Positions 1 to 8,239 are shown, numbered from the stretch's first letter. The stretch: 64,000 nucleotides of DNA from Desulfitibacter alkalitolerans DSM 16504 (GCF_000620305.1 NZ_JHVU01000024.1:1-64000); one strand, 5' to 3'. The notes: generated by a model from the sequence alone, not told the origin. Translations and numbers: made by a program.

Positions 1-72
1 GAAGAATTGATTGATATCATAGCATGATAGGAATAAAATATGGTTAGGATGTTACTACAAGGAGCTGATACC

Positions 73-351
73 ATGCAGATTAAACCGTCCGCAAGTATAA
101 GGCAAAATTACAATGAAATTGCGGCTTTATGCAAGTCTACCGGAGAACCTGTTTTTCTTACCAAAAACGGGGATGGAGATCTTGTCGTCATGGATATAGA
201 GGCGTTTATCCGCCGTGAAAAAATGCTGAAGCTGCGCGAAGAACTGCTGGCTGTTGAGGAAGACCGTCTGGCAGGGCGTGCAGGAGTTACGCCGGATGAA
301 CTGGACAAATACCTGGACAGTATTATTGACGAGATGGAACATGGAAAATGA
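73..351 (+). CDS. Phd/YefM-family antitoxin, copy 1
   Basis: A 92-residue protein of the Phd/YefM type, which binds a RelE/ParE-like toxin and represses its own operon. The N-terminal half (MQIKPSASIRQNYNEIA, then PVFLTKNGDGDLVVMDIEAF) is the typical DNA-binding fold; the C-terminal half is the acidic, helical toxin-binding tail. I chose ATG 73 because AAGGAG lies at 59-64; an in-frame ATG at 40 has no ribosome binding site. Its stop overlaps the start of the downstream toxin remnant, the usual toxin-antitoxin layout. The same protein is encoded at 9226-9504, and a truncated version lies at 11802. Confidence 0.85.
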   Translation: MQIKPSASIRQNYNEIAALCKSTGEPVFLTKNGDGDLVVMDIEAFIRREKMLKLREELLAVEEDRLAGRAGVTPDELDKYLDSIIDEMEHGK

Positions 352-512
352 GCATTTTCCATTTCTGGAGGCAGAATTTATCCCACCAAATGAAATATCA
401 CAAGATTTTCGTAGAGAAAAGGCATTTGTTTTTGTATCAGATCAAAGACCAGATGGTGTATGTTGATTATATAGTTGATTGCAGACAGGATTATGGATGG
501 CTGGCGCGGTAG
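341..512 (+). pseudogene. RelE/ParE-type toxin remnant, copy 1
   Basis: The region after the antitoxin codes for the end of a RelE/ParE-like toxin in two frames. The first frame gives FPFLEAEFIPPNE from ATG 341. After a one-base shift near 390 the other frame gives KYHKIF, LYQIKDQMVYVDYIVDCRQDY and a stop at 510-512. The second part resembles the C-terminus of the intact toxin at 52301-52627 (YQIIGNQVFVDDIQDCRQDD). The N-terminal half of a normal toxin is missing, so this copy is very probably inactive and the antitoxin is an orphan. Confidence 0.55.
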
Positions 513-563
513 TTGTACCAGATGCAGACATTCAATAATTAAATTCACCAGCTAAAACCGCAA

Positions 564-597
564 CAGGAGAGACATCAAAGCCTCTCCTGTTTTTTTG
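564..597 (+). terminator. Rho-independent terminator of cassette copy 1
   Basis: An inverted repeat CAGGAGAG / CTCTCCTG (564-571 and 582-589) is followed by seven T residues. It ends the antitoxin/toxin cassette and is repeated in all three copies. Confidence 0.85.
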
Positions 598-704
598 TTT
601 TAAAAAATCCTTTAATCCTAAAACGCTTTTATGTCTTCATTATAAAAGTTTATCTAAGGTTCCACAATACCAACTGTCATTTACTGGATAATACATTTGG
701 TCTA

Positions 705-968
705 TTATTCATTTAATCCTTCAATATACTTTTCAAAAATCAGAATAGCCCATCCATAAACTAATATTATAGCACCTGCAAGTTTTAAGGGTTCGATATT
801 AGTAAATTGACTGATTTTTGAAGCTATAAGCATTGCAATGCCTATAACAAGGATATCTGTAATTCTTTTTTTATTATGTTTTGAAGTACTTGCAACTCGA
901 ACCCAATAAGCTAAAGCTACTACCAAAACTATTATTGCAATTATAGAGTAATATGGTGTTGTTGACAT
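705..968 (-). CDS. Small membrane protein, copy 1
   Basis: An 87-residue protein with two or three hydrophobic segments: residues about 7-25 (IIAIIVLVVALAYWV), 38-50 (DILVIGIAMLIAS) and 62-80 (LAGAIILVYGWAILIF). I do not recognise the family. A ribosome binding site (GGGGACC, reading leftward from about 980) precedes the ATG. An identical copy lies at 9858-10121. In both places it follows an exported-protein gene on the same strand, complete in copy 2 and truncated here, so the two may form an operon. Confidence 0.6.
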   Translation of the reverse strand: MSTTPYYSIIAIIVLVVALAYWVRVASTSKHNKKRITDILVIGIAMLIASKISQFTNIEPLKLAGAIILVYGWAILIFEKYIEGLNE

Positions 969-996
969 TGTTTAGGTCCCCTTTTAAAAGCAAATT

Positions 997-1172
997 TTAG
1001 TATAATTTATTTATGCTGATTCGTTCCACATAAATATGTCTTCTTTGGCCATCAAATTCTCTAGAAGTAAAATCACTCATTGCAACTCCCCCTAGTGTAC
1101 TAGCATTTGCTTCCCCTTTAAACCTTAAAGCATAGCTATTATTAGCTTGCAAGTAAAATGTTTTTGATTGAT
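997..1172 (-). pseudogene. 3' fragment of exported-protein gene
   Basis: These bases encode the last ~58 residues (ending VERISINKLY) of the exported protein that is complete at 10150-10944. The reading frame is cut at 1172, where homology to the other copy ends, and no start is left. This is the broken end of the 1.17 kb duplication. Confidence 0.85.
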
Positions 1173-1326
1173 ATTATTAGATATAGTATTTTTTTAGATT
1201 GAGATAAATCTGAAAAGGGAAAATGCACTACCAAAATATCTCTCTTTACAAATTCATCTATAAATCCAGTTGTTACGTCAAGGGAATTACAGTCGGCAGT
1301 GAATTCAAATCCATTTGCTATAAATG
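1173..1326 (-). pseudogene. Fragment resembling a PemK/MazF-type toxin
   Basis: The minus strand stays open from just after the stop of the 1328-1930 gene to the duplication junction. It contains VKRDILVVHFPFSDLSQSKK, which looks like the conserved N-terminus of PemK/MazF toxins (K-G-D-I-V-hydrophobic-PFPF-S/T-DL). There is no usable start and the rest of the toxin is absent. The preceding residues (TFIANGFEFTADCNSLDV) match nothing I know. A fossil of a second toxin-antitoxin system is the best reading. Confidence 0.4.
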
Positions 1327-1327
1327 T

Positions 1328-1930
1328 TTATTGTTGTTTATCTATGCGAATTAAATCTTTCATTTCCCGATGAGTAAGGACTAAACTAAACCATTCTTCC
1401 ATACACTCTTCTGATTCTATATAAGCATCTAGAGTTATTTCATGGATTATTGTAAAAACATGATAACTATTCTTACCAATTACATCATTTTTAATAAATT
1501 CTTTAGTATAATCTAAACCATAATCTAAATTCAATACTTCTAACAAATCTTCAAATTCCTCATGTGTCCAAGCTCTAACTGTAAACATTACAACCCTTAT
1601 GTCATCACATATGATACAGTAAACAACTGTATCTTTTTTCTCCTCCGCTATTTCGTACACATCTTTCCATAAGACTGGTATATCTATAAAAAAATTATAA
1701 GCTGAATTATAATATGTTGTTGCTATTTCTATAGGGTTGCCTGTTTGGCTGTAATCTCTATCATCCACGGCATTATTTAAAATACCATAAGCTTCTTGTG
1801 TAGCTGCTTTAGGTTCTTTATTATAGCAATAGCAAATCTCTTTATCTGCACGCATATCTTCTGCTTGAGCATCATCTGCTTGATCCACTAATGGATGATG
1901 GAAACAACCAGAACAAAAACATATCACCAT
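1328..1930 (-). CDS. Putative lipoprotein of unknown function
   Basis: A 200-residue product from ATG 1930. The N-terminus is hydrophobic and ends in CFCSGC, a plausible lipobox with Cys9 as the anchor. The hydrophobic stretch continues upstream in frame for ten codons (IDIRIVFIIF) to an ATT codon at 1960 that follows an AGGGGTG ribosome binding site. The real start may therefore be this ATT, or a former ATG that mutated. The mature part is acidic, with many aromatic residues and no motif I recognise. It sits among other exported proteins in this accessory region. Confidence 0.55.
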   Translation of the reverse strand: MVICFCSGCFHHPLVDQADDAQAEDMRADKEICYCYNKEPKAATQEAYGILNNAVDDRDYSQTGNPIEIATTYYNSAYNFFIDIPVLWKDVYEIAEEKKDTVVYCIICDDIRVVMFTVRAWTHEEFEDLLEVLNLDYGLDYTKEFIKNDVIGKNSYHVFTIIHEITLDAYIESEECMEEWFSLVLTHREMKDLIRIDKQQ

Positions 1931-1960
1931 AAATATAATAAAAACTATTCTAATATCAAT

Positions 1961-2306
1961 ACACCCCTATCTCAATTTTTTAAATAATCTCTTAGCTTTT
2001 GTTAATTCTGTGAGAATTAGGAAAAATAATGATTTTTTAATCATGAATTTTATAACAGTAGAGGCTGTGGAAATGTGGGCAACAGTTTATCTTTGTCCAA
2101 AATAAATATGTCTGGTGTTGTTGCTTCGTGTTTTTACGAGTTATCCTATCTCATAGTTTAAACCTCCAGTTTGTATGGCGTTTTGCGTCTACTAGCAAAC
2201 ATTAATCATAACTGGAGGTTATTTATTATCAAAGAAAATTTTTATTCATTACAGGAATGCTTAGTGGAAATAACACTATTTATTAAATACTAACTAAATT
2301 ATACCA
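1961..2306. other. Non-coding stretch with IS110-end-like sequence and an inverted repeat
   Basis: No gene is seen. Bases about 2049-2110 resemble the start of the region upstream of the IS110 transposase (shared core GCTGTGG..ATGTGGGCAAC, then TTGTCC), suggesting the remnant of a related element. An 11-bp perfect inverted repeat, AACCTCCAGTT at 2161-2171 and AACTGGAGGTT at 2210-2220, encloses about 38 bp. Confidence 0.4.
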
Positions 2307-2540
2307 CTAAGTCCTGGCGGGTAAACTGCTACTGTAATATGTTGTAGGAAGATAAACGTTATGTATTTGACGGATTCCCACATCGCTTCTTGGTTCAGTA
2401 TATTTACCATCTTTTTCAGGTTGCATCATGTATCCATCAAATGAACCGTATTTATCCAATGAAACACTAGTACTTGCCAATCCGGCACCTGAAATGAACA
2501 AAACCATCAAAATAAAAATAATTAAAGTAATTTTTTTCAC
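2307..2540 (-). CDS. Small secreted protein of unknown function
   Basis: A 77-residue product with a clear signal peptide (MKKITLIIFILMVLFISGAG, cleavage probably near LAS-TS). The mature peptide is about 53 residues, rich in Tyr, Ser and Asp, and has no known domain. The start is GTG at 2540, preceded by a strong AGGAGG. The short length and abrupt C-terminus may mean it is a truncated relative of the exported proteins nearby. Confidence 0.5.
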   Translation of the reverse strand: MKKITLIIFILMVLFISGAGLASTSVSLDKYGSFDGYMMQPEKDGKYTEPRSDVGIRQIHNVYLPTTYYSSSLPART

Positions 2541-2689
2541 AATAATCCTCCTCGTATAATTAGTTTAAACCTTAAATTAATCGTTTTTTCCAGTTACAAC
2601 TCAAGTGAATGTTTAACTCAGAGAATTTCCAGTTTCTTATCACTTGAATGTTTTATTAATAACAACATCAACATCGATTTTGTTAACAG

Positions 2690-3095
2690 CAGCCGGAGCT
2701 GTGGGTATGTGGGCAACGCTTGCGTTGTCCAAGCGATTGTGGACCCTGTGAGCAGGTGCGAAGCAGCTGTCCACAAGTCCACATGAGCGGCATATACACA
2801 GTTCCCATGGCCCCTTAATTTAGGGTGTTATCTCTGACCTGCCTATGGGATAATAGGGCTGACAAGCTTTTCTCAGGGTATTTCTTTTCCTCCTTGCAGA
2901 CCTATTGGTACTGCGGTAAAGAGCCTGCTACCCATGGCCCATCATCGATTTTCTAACCGCTGGTTGCACACCTTTTCTTGAAGGGGAGTAGCACCCATGT
3001 TGTCTTCATTTAAAGGATAGTGCTGATGACGAGGATGCTGTAGGTGGTTCCCATGGGCACCCAGGTCTGAGTTAGCTTGATTATTAAACTATAGC
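2690..3095 (+). ncRNA. Candidate IS110 bridge-RNA region
   Basis: About 400 bp of non-coding, GC-richer, hairpin-rich sequence lies directly upstream of the IS110 transposase. IS110-family elements encode a structured guide (bridge) RNA in the non-coding end next to the transposase gene; in the IS110 group it is upstream. Visible features are inverted repeats such as GGGCAACGC/GCGTTGTCC at about 2709-2732 and four CCCATG-containing stretches near 2805, 2934, 2995 and 3051 that could be loop sequences. Exact ends and folding cannot be settled by eye. Confidence 0.4.
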
Positions 3096-3110
3096 TAGGA
3101 GGTGATATTT

Positions 3111-4343
3111 ATGTCCCAAATGCTAGTTGGTATAGACGTAAGCCTACGTTCTCATCATGTACAACTCATGGATGAAAAAGGTAGAGATCTGGCTTCTTTT
3201 TCTGTCTCTAACGATCTCCCCGGGGCCGATACCCTGATTAAGAGGACGATTAAGGCAGCTAATAAGTCTAATAGTCAATCTCTCCGTATTGGTATGGAGG
3301 CTACTTCTAATCTAGGTTGGCATCTTGCTCACTATTTACAGGACCAGTTCCAAGCCTACAAGCCTAATCTTAATACTCAGATTTACGTCTTAAATGCAAG
3401 AAAGATAGCTCGTTTTAAGAAGGGGTATGATACTCTTCCTAAAACCGATCGTATCGATGCCTGGGTTATTGCAGACCACTTGCGCTTTGGCCGACTGCCT
3501 CATGAAATGAAAGATACTATCCAATTTGAAGCCTTGCAGCGGCTTACTAGAACCAGATTTCACCTTATGAAGTCTGTTGCTCGTGATAAGACTTACTTTT
3601 TAAACCAAGTGTTTTTAAAGTTCAGTGGTTTGCGTCAGGATAACCCTTTTTCTAGTACTTTTGGCACAACTAGTTTAGCCGTTATTCAAGAACTAGAGCC
3701 TGAGCAAATTGCTGCTATGTCTATTGAGGAGCTTATTGATTTCCTAAAGGTTAAGGGCAAAAACCGCTTTAATGATCCTGAAGAAATTGCTAAATATCTT
3801 AAAAAATTAGCTCGTTCTTCTTATCGTCTTAATAAAGCTATGGCTGATCCGGTTAATATTTCTTTGGCTTGCATGCTTAGTGTTATTAATCATATGGAAT
3901 CTGAGATTAAGAAATTAGATAAGGAAATCGCTAAGATCATGAAAGCTATTACTCAAACACTAACTTCTGTTAAAGGCATTGGTGATGTTTTGGCTGCTGG
4001 TATTATTGCTGAAATAGGTGATATTAATCGCTTTGATAATCACAATGCCCTAGCCAAGTATGCCGGCCTGGTCTGGAACAAACATCAGTCTGGTGAGTTT
4101 GAGGCTGATGATACTAAAAGAATGCATACCGGTAATAAATACCTTCGATACTACTTAGTTCAGGCTGCTGACTGTGTTAGAAAACATAATTCAGAGTACA
4201 AATCTTTTTATCAAAAGAAATACAATGAAGTACCTAAGCATAACCATAAAAGAGCCCTCGTCCTTACCACAAGAAAACTGGTACGGTTGGTGTATATGCT
4301 ACTGAGCACCAACAAATTGTACACACCACAGGAGAGGAGATGA
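3111..4343 (+). CDS. IS110-family transposase (DEDD type)
   Basis: A 410-residue transposase. The N-terminal RuvC-like DEDD domain opens with MLVGIDVSLRSHHVQLMDE (first catalytic Asp), followed by GMEATSNLGWHLAHYL and PKTDRIDAWVIADHLRFG, typical of the IS110 catalytic core. The C-terminal Transposase_20 domain includes LTSVKGIGDVLAAGIIAEIG, YAGLVWNKHQSG and the conserved Ser region. I chose ATG 3111 because AGGAGGTG lies at 3096-3104; GTG 3102 overlaps that site. The frame is intact, so the element may be active. It would work with the structured RNA encoded upstream. Confidence 0.9.
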   Translation: MSQMLVGIDVSLRSHHVQLMDEKGRDLASFSVSNDLPGADTLIKRTIKAANKSNSQSLRIGMEATSNLGWHLAHYLQDQFQAYKPNLNTQIYVLNARKIARFKKGYDTLPKTDRIDAWVIADHLRFGRLPHEMKDTIQFEALQRLTRTRFHLMKSVARDKTYFLNQVFLKFSGLRQDNPFSSTFGTTSLAVIQELEPEQIAAMSIEELIDFLKVKGKNRFNDPEEIAKYLKKLARSSYRLNKAMADPVNISLACMLSVINHMESEIKKLDKEIAKIMKAITQTLTSVKGIGDVLAAGIIAEIGDINRFDNHNALAKYAGLVWNKHQSGEFEADDTKRMHTGNKYLRYYLVQAADCVRKHNSEYKSFYQKKYNEVPKHNHKRALVLTTRKLVRLVYMLLSTNKLYTPQERR

Positions 4344-4606
4344 TATTTCCTATTGTGATGTTATATATTCCCATTTCTTCCAACTCACCATAACATGATA
4401 TTTTACATATATTTACTTTTTATGGTGGGTTTATTTCACTGTGCCCTTTTTTATGGTTATTTTGCTTTTAGCTCTAAACTTTTTCCAATTTTCTTTAATC
4501 AACCCCTTGACATATTACCGCTGCGCTTGTTTATTTTTATTCAAATTTATTCAAATTAAGTCTGTTTTTATGGCACTTTCATATACACCACCCTTCTAAA
4601 TTTAAT
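4344..4606. other. AT-rich non-coding stretch downstream of the transposase
   Basis: I see no gene here. It is T-rich, contains the presumed right end of the IS, and runs up to the first copy of the repeated ECF-type regulatory element. Confidence 0.5.
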
Positions 4607-4700
4607 GTCTTCACCCCTTAGTGTGTTTTTAAGCCAAAAAAGTTCCCTAAAATTAGAAAAAAATTAAAAAAATTTTAAAACAGGACCTGGGTCCTATAAT
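4607..4700. promoter_or_regulatory. ECF regulatory element, copy A
   Basis: First of five copies of a conserved ~95 bp intergenic element. On the minus strand it has GGAAC followed 16 bases later by CACACTAAG, the layout of an ECF sigma promoter (GGAAC-N16-CGTA) with an altered -10. On the plus side is the palindrome AGGACC-TG-GGTCCT (4682-4695), immediately followed by a -10-like TATAAT (4695-4700) that could drive the sigma factor gene at 4767. It would be a divergent control region with the palindrome as operator. Confidence 0.5.
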
Positions 4701-4766
4701 AATATAAAGGAAATAACTTACTTTAAATAGAAATAATAGGGAAAATAGTAGAAACAGGAGGTAATA

Positions 4767-5276
4767 ATGTCTAAACAAATCCTTGACTCCCTTATCAAGC
4801 TTCATTATGAAAAAGTCTTTAAAATTCTATATTTGATATTCCAAGATAAAACTATTGCTGAGGATGCTTGCCAGGAAGCTTTTTATCAAGCTTCTAAAAA
4901 TCTTGATTCTATCAAAGATATCAGTAAGTTTCACTCATGGGTGTTGACAATAGCTACAAGAAAAGCTTTTCAAATGATAAAAAAGAAGGATAATATAGTC
5001 CTAACTAATAGGATTGAGGATGAAAAAGACTTTAGTGTTAATGTAGAACAGCAGGCATTAACTAAAGAAATGCAAAGTGAAATTCAACAGCTGATAAAAG
5101 AGCTAGATTTTATCTATAGACAGGTGGTAGTATTAAGGTACTACTATGATATGGAGGATAAGGAAATAGCCATGATTTTGGATATACCAATTGGGACAGT
5201 TAAAAGCAGGCTACATAGGGCAAAGAGTATTCTAAGAGATAAAATCATGGCAAATACTAAGCAGGTGGTGAGATGA
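4767..5276 (+). CDS. ECF-type RNA polymerase sigma factor
   Basis: A 169-residue sigma factor of the extracytoplasmic-function class. Region 2 is at residues about 10-75 (YEKVFKILYLIFQDKTIAEDACQ; FHSWVLTIATRKA). Region 4 is at about 105-160, with a helix-turn-helix (YYYDMEDKEIAMILDIPIGT, then VKSRLHRAKS). AGGAGG is correctly spaced before ATG 4767. It overlaps the next gene by 4 bp (ATGA), the standard arrangement with an anti-sigma partner. Likely targets are the small exported proteins and the lipoprotein nearby whose upstream regions carry GGAAC-N16-CGTA-like promoters. Confidence 0.88.
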   Translation: MSKQILDSLIKLHYEKVFKILYLIFQDKTIAEDACQEAFYQASKNLDSIKDISKFHSWVLTIATRKAFQMIKKKDNIVLTNRIEDEKDFSVNVEQQALTKEMQSEIQQLIKELDFIYRQVVVLRYYYDMEDKEIAMILDIPIGTVKSRLHRAKSILRDKIMANTKQVVR

Positions 5277-6025
5277 ACATGAGACGGCATGATGATTTTT
5301 TAGATAAGCTATTGTCTGCGGAGATTAAAAAGATGATTGATAATATTCCTCCTCCTGATTCTGAAAAGGCTTATAACAACATAAAGAAAAGGCTTGATGC
5401 TTATTATAGAAGAAAAACCCTCCTTAAGAGGGCTGCTTCAGTTGCAGTATTATTAGTAGTATTTATTAGTGGTATTCTAGTTGGTACAGGCAATGCTTCT
5501 ACGGCTGATATATGGTTTATTAAATCCTTTAAGTCGCTTTTTGATAATTCCCTTAATATAAAAATAACCACAGATGATAATTCCTTGGATACGGGTCAAA
5601 ATGTACCCCCTGAAACCAATTTAGGTATGGAAGCAAAACTTGTCTCTTTGGAAGATGCTCTATTAGTTTTAAAACAACCTATATTCATGCCGACGTATAT
5701 TCCTTTGGAATACTCTTTTCATGGCATCTATATTGATCAGCCAGTTCAAGAAGCAGCCATCATAGAGGTACAGTTTATTAACGGCGAAAATAAGTTAATC
5801 AATATAAAACAAATCCCATTAAAGCTGACTACATCTATTGCCTACAATGTTGGTTCTAGTGATGTTAAGACTGTAATGATAAATGGAAGAGAGGCTACTT
5901 TAATAAAACTAAGTAATAGGTCACAGTTAATTTGGGATAATTATGCCACACAATTTATATTAACTGCTCCACTAGATGATGATGAGCTGATTAAAATGGC
6001 TAACTCCTTAAAACCATCTGACTGA
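5273..6025 (+). CDS. Membrane-anchored anti-sigma factor with DUF4367-like domain
   Basis: A 250-residue protein: a cytoplasmic N-terminal region (1-55), one membrane segment at about 57-76 (ASVAVLLVVFISGILVGTG), and an outside domain (about 115-250) with LEDALLVLKQPIFMPTYIP and a C-terminal LIWDNYATQFILTAP, typical of DUF4367 proteins found with ECF sigma factors. Translational coupling to the sigma gene (ATGA overlap) supports a regulator role: it would hold the sigma factor until an envelope signal arrives. Deleted fragments of this gene lie at 9077-9141 and 11494-11717. Confidence 0.75.
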   Translation: MNMRRHDDFLDKLLSAEIKKMIDNIPPPDSEKAYNNIKKRLDAYYRRKTLLKRAASVAVLLVVFISGILVGTGNASTADIWFIKSFKSLFDNSLNIKITTDDNSLDTGQNVPPETNLGMEAKLVSLEDALLVLKQPIFMPTYIPLEYSFHGIYIDQPVQEAAIIEVQFINGENKLINIKQIPLKLTTSIAYNVGSSDVKTVMINGREATLIKLSNRSQLIWDNYATQFILTAPLDDDELIKMANSLKPSD

Positions 6026-6138
6026 TACCAAAAAGAGAGAAAGCAAAAGGTTAAAGCTAATATTACACAGATTTCTAATGAATCTCATCAAAAACAAATC
6101 CCCTCATAAACTTGAGCAGGATTTAGCCAAATCTACTC

Positions 6139-7365
6139 TCACCTTTTTTCATAAATATTTTTAAGATAGCTGATTATGTTCTTAAAAATATTGTTTTTTG
6201 GGTAACTAATATAATGCTTATGTAATGAGTGATAGATCAATGTTGATCCATCTGGTGAAATAATTATATTGTCTCCAATAACGTTACGGTTTTCCCTGGA
6301 TAGATTTTTTCCTCTTATTACATAGGTATCAGTTGCAACATCGTATACACATAAATTAACAGTTCCTTCGGTGGTTCTCCCCCATTCGTTCCAATCAATA
6401 GGACTATCTGCAACTGAAGCTGCAACCAAATTGCCTTGTAACCTTGATAAATAAGCAACATTTTCCAATTCCAAAAAAATTAATTTGTTACTAGAATAAT
6501 CAATTATCCCTATTGTTCCATGGGGAGGGCCAGTATAATCATTGATATAGGTAAATCCACAGTAATTTTCATTATTTCTATAGGGGTCAATAAAGAATTT
6601 GTCATCACCAATATATGTCTTCGTTTTACTTTCTTTTGAGATGTTATAAGTAATAATAGAGCTACCCTTATATTTTTCTATATCATCAAAGGCCCCTAGA
6701 ATTAAATTTTCTTCATCAACCCAACATGCCCTGTAGATATTTTCTTTAAATGTCAATTTTGAAAAGTCTTTAAAATTTAGATCTGTTAAATACCACCATT
6801 CTTTGTCCTGAATTAGTACGTTTCCTGTATATGGATGAGCTACAATGCTATGAACTTCAAAATTTATTTGCTCTTCTATCATCTGTTTAGGGAACAAAAT
6901 TTGCTTGTCAAGTTCATCATTTTTTATTAATACAAGAGCAAGATGATCCACAACAGCAAAATTGTTAGTATTTTTTATATATAGATTTTGAGCATAGTCG
7001 TTTACATCTTGGAAAAGCCTATCTATTTTTTTCGTTTTAAGATTATATCGATACATATAAAAATTGTCTTCTTTTGGCAAACGGGCTAAATATAGAAAAT
7101 TATCATTATCTAAAAAACAGACAGGTGTCCAAAAATTATCTCTATAAAGTCCATCAAGTTCTTCAAACTCTCTTGTTATATAGTTAAAAGATTTATCTAC
7201 TAATTTAGGGGTTATCCTAGTTTCTAAGACAAACTCTTTAGAAAAATCATATGATTTTCCCAAGTTTACACTAGGCTTGACATCCTCTGGTTCATTAGAT
7301 AAAAAGTAGCATCCTGATGATAGAAATAAAAGGCAAAATATAATAATCATAAATAGTCTTAACAT
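6139..7365 (-). CDS. Lipoprotein with beta-propeller-like repeats
   Basis: A 408-residue exported lipoprotein. The signal peptide MLRLFMIIIFCLLFLSSGC ends in lipobox LSSGC. The rest has repeated motifs such as NFAVVDHLALVLIKN, LILGAFDDIEKY and GDNIIISPDGSTLIYHS, consistent with a WD40/TolB-like propeller facing outside. GGAGGT before ATG 7365 fixes the start; the ATG at 7380 overlaps that site. An ECF promoter (GGAAC-N16-CGTA) lies 45-70 bp upstream, so the nearby ECF sigma factor is its likely activator. The precise function is unknown; it may sense or modulate envelope stress. Confidence 0.65.
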   Translation of the reverse strand: MLRLFMIIIFCLLFLSSGCYFLSNEPEDVKPSVNLGKSYDFSKEFVLETRITPKLVDKSFNYITREFEELDGLYRDNFWTPVCFLDNDNFLYLARLPKEDNFYMYRYNLKTKKIDRLFQDVNDYAQNLYIKNTNNFAVVDHLALVLIKNDELDKQILFPKQMIEEQINFEVHSIVAHPYTGNVLIQDKEWWYLTDLNFKDFSKLTFKENIYRACWVDEENLILGAFDDIEKYKGSSIITYNISKESKTKTYIGDDKFFIDPYRNNENYCGFTYINDYTGPPHGTIGIIDYSSNKLIFLELENVAYLSRLQGNLVAASVADSPIDWNEWGRTTEGTVNLCVYDVATDTYVIRGKNLSRENRNVIGDNIIISPDGSTLIYHSLHKHYISYPKNNIFKNIISYLKNIYEKR

Positions 7366-7399
7366 TTGGGCTACCTCCACATTCCTTCTTATTTATCCT

Positions 7400-7480
7400 T
7401 TCACTCCTTAGTACGTTTTTAAACCAAATTAGTTCCCCAAAATTAGAAAAAAATTTAAAAAAATTCAAAATAGGACCCAA
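7400..7480 (-). promoter_or_regulatory. ECF promoter element, copy B
   Basis: This copy keeps the best -10 box: GGAAC at 7436-7432, sixteen bases, then CGTA at 7415-7412, reading leftward into the lipoprotein gene. It matches the SigW-type consensus layout. The downstream palindrome is degraded here (AGGACC kept, second arm lost), and no sigma gene follows on the plus side. Confidence 0.6.
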
Positions 7481-7761
7481 GGCGCAAGAAACTTTTAAAG
7501 AAAACTGAAAATCTGGTGGGAAAGAAAAAACCAGCCATTTGTATAACAACTGGTATATCTGAACTCTGTAATTTTCGAAATGTTTGAAAAAATGAGGGTT
7601 AAGGTATACTTCCCTCTATTAATGAGAATAAGGTGAAAGACCCAACCGTCCTTTCACCTTATTAAAAACATTTAGTGCGGAAATATATAATTGAGAAACT
7701 TATTCACTTTAATGAAAGGGTCAAAGCTTAACTTATGGGCCGACCCTGCACGTAGTTTATA
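7481..7761. other. Non-coding stretch with a 13-bp perfect hairpin
   Basis: No gene is supported. AATAAGGTGAAAG at 7627-7639 and CTTTCACCTTATT at 7651-7663 form a perfect 13-bp inverted repeat with an 11-base loop. It lies 100 bp past the stop of the leftward gene at 7762 and could help end its transcript, but there is no T-run on that strand. Confidence 0.4.
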
Positions 7762-8220
7762 TTATTCTGGTAATTCAATAGTTATCCCCAATTTTTCCAT
7801 CTTCGCATTAAATTCTTCTTTCGTATATTCTTCTAACATTGGCGGGCCGATCTTAAATTCTCCCAATACTGTTTTTCCGTCAGCCGCATAAAGAGGTATG
7901 GTATGTCCGTTACTTGCTTGGCTCATTTTCATCATCGCTAAAGCTTCTTCGCGAGTTTTTGGCATTGGCCCATCTAAATCTGTTTTAAGAACATAACCTG
8001 TAACTCCATCTTCATCAACTGCTGCGATTAAATCGGGTTCTCCACCATGCAACTCGGAATATAAAGAGGAACCATAAGTTTGCCCAGATTCATTTACTTT
8101 ATATTCCATCCTATTATCTTTTGCATTAACAATACCTGTTACAAAAGAACCCATAATCAAACTCAATACTAAAACAATGCTTGCCAATAGAATAAACCGT
8201 CCTTGTTTTATTAAGGTCAT
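7762..8220 (-). CDS. Exported protein of unknown function
   Basis: A 152-residue protein starting at ATG 8220, preceded by AAGGAGTG. The N-terminus is a signal anchor (residues about 8-30, FILLASIVLVLSLIMGSFVTG). The mature domain contains DEDGVTGYVLKTDLDGPMP, a helical TREEALAMMKMSQASNG and IPLYAADGKTVLGEFKIG. Proteins with this YVLK-DLDGP / IPLYD-DGKTVIGEF pattern are common in Bacillales and Clostridia, sometimes labelled after BlaR1/M56, but have no known activity. It follows the 8240-8698 gene with a 19-bp gap, so the two probably form an operon. Confidence 0.6.
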   Translation of the reverse strand: MTLIKQGRFILLASIVLVLSLIMGSFVTGIVNAKDNRMEYKVNESGQTYGSSLYSELHGGEPDLIAAVDEDGVTGYVLKTDLDGPMPKTREEALAMMKMSQASNGHTIPLYAADGKTVLGEFKIGPPMLEEYTKEEFNAKMEKLGITIELPE

Positions 8221-8239
8221 TATTTTCACTCCTTCTCTT

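Larger units (their letters stand above)
1..1172. repeat. Direct repeat copy 1 (about 1.17 kb cassette)
   Basis: This stretch recurs almost base for base at 9154-10325 (offset 9153); the one difference I noticed is at 1150/10303. It carries an antitoxin, a toxin remnant, a terminator, a small membrane protein and the 3' end of an exported-protein gene. It begins at the window edge, so the true left limit is unknown. On the right, homology stops inside the exported-protein gene, which is complete only in the second copy. Confidence 0.9.
2690..4400 (+). mobile_element. IS110-family insertion sequence (ends approximate)
   Basis: The element is the transposase gene plus its upstream non-coding region. 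IS110 elements usually lack terminal inverted repeats and often make no target duplication, so I cannot see exact boundaries. The left limit is taken where the structured region begins, the right limit shortly after the transposase stop. Confidence 0.45.

Noticed and set aside
566-597. CRISPR-like repeats from the recurring hairpins
   Set aside because: The repeats are few, far apart and belong to whole-cassette duplications; no array and no cas genes.
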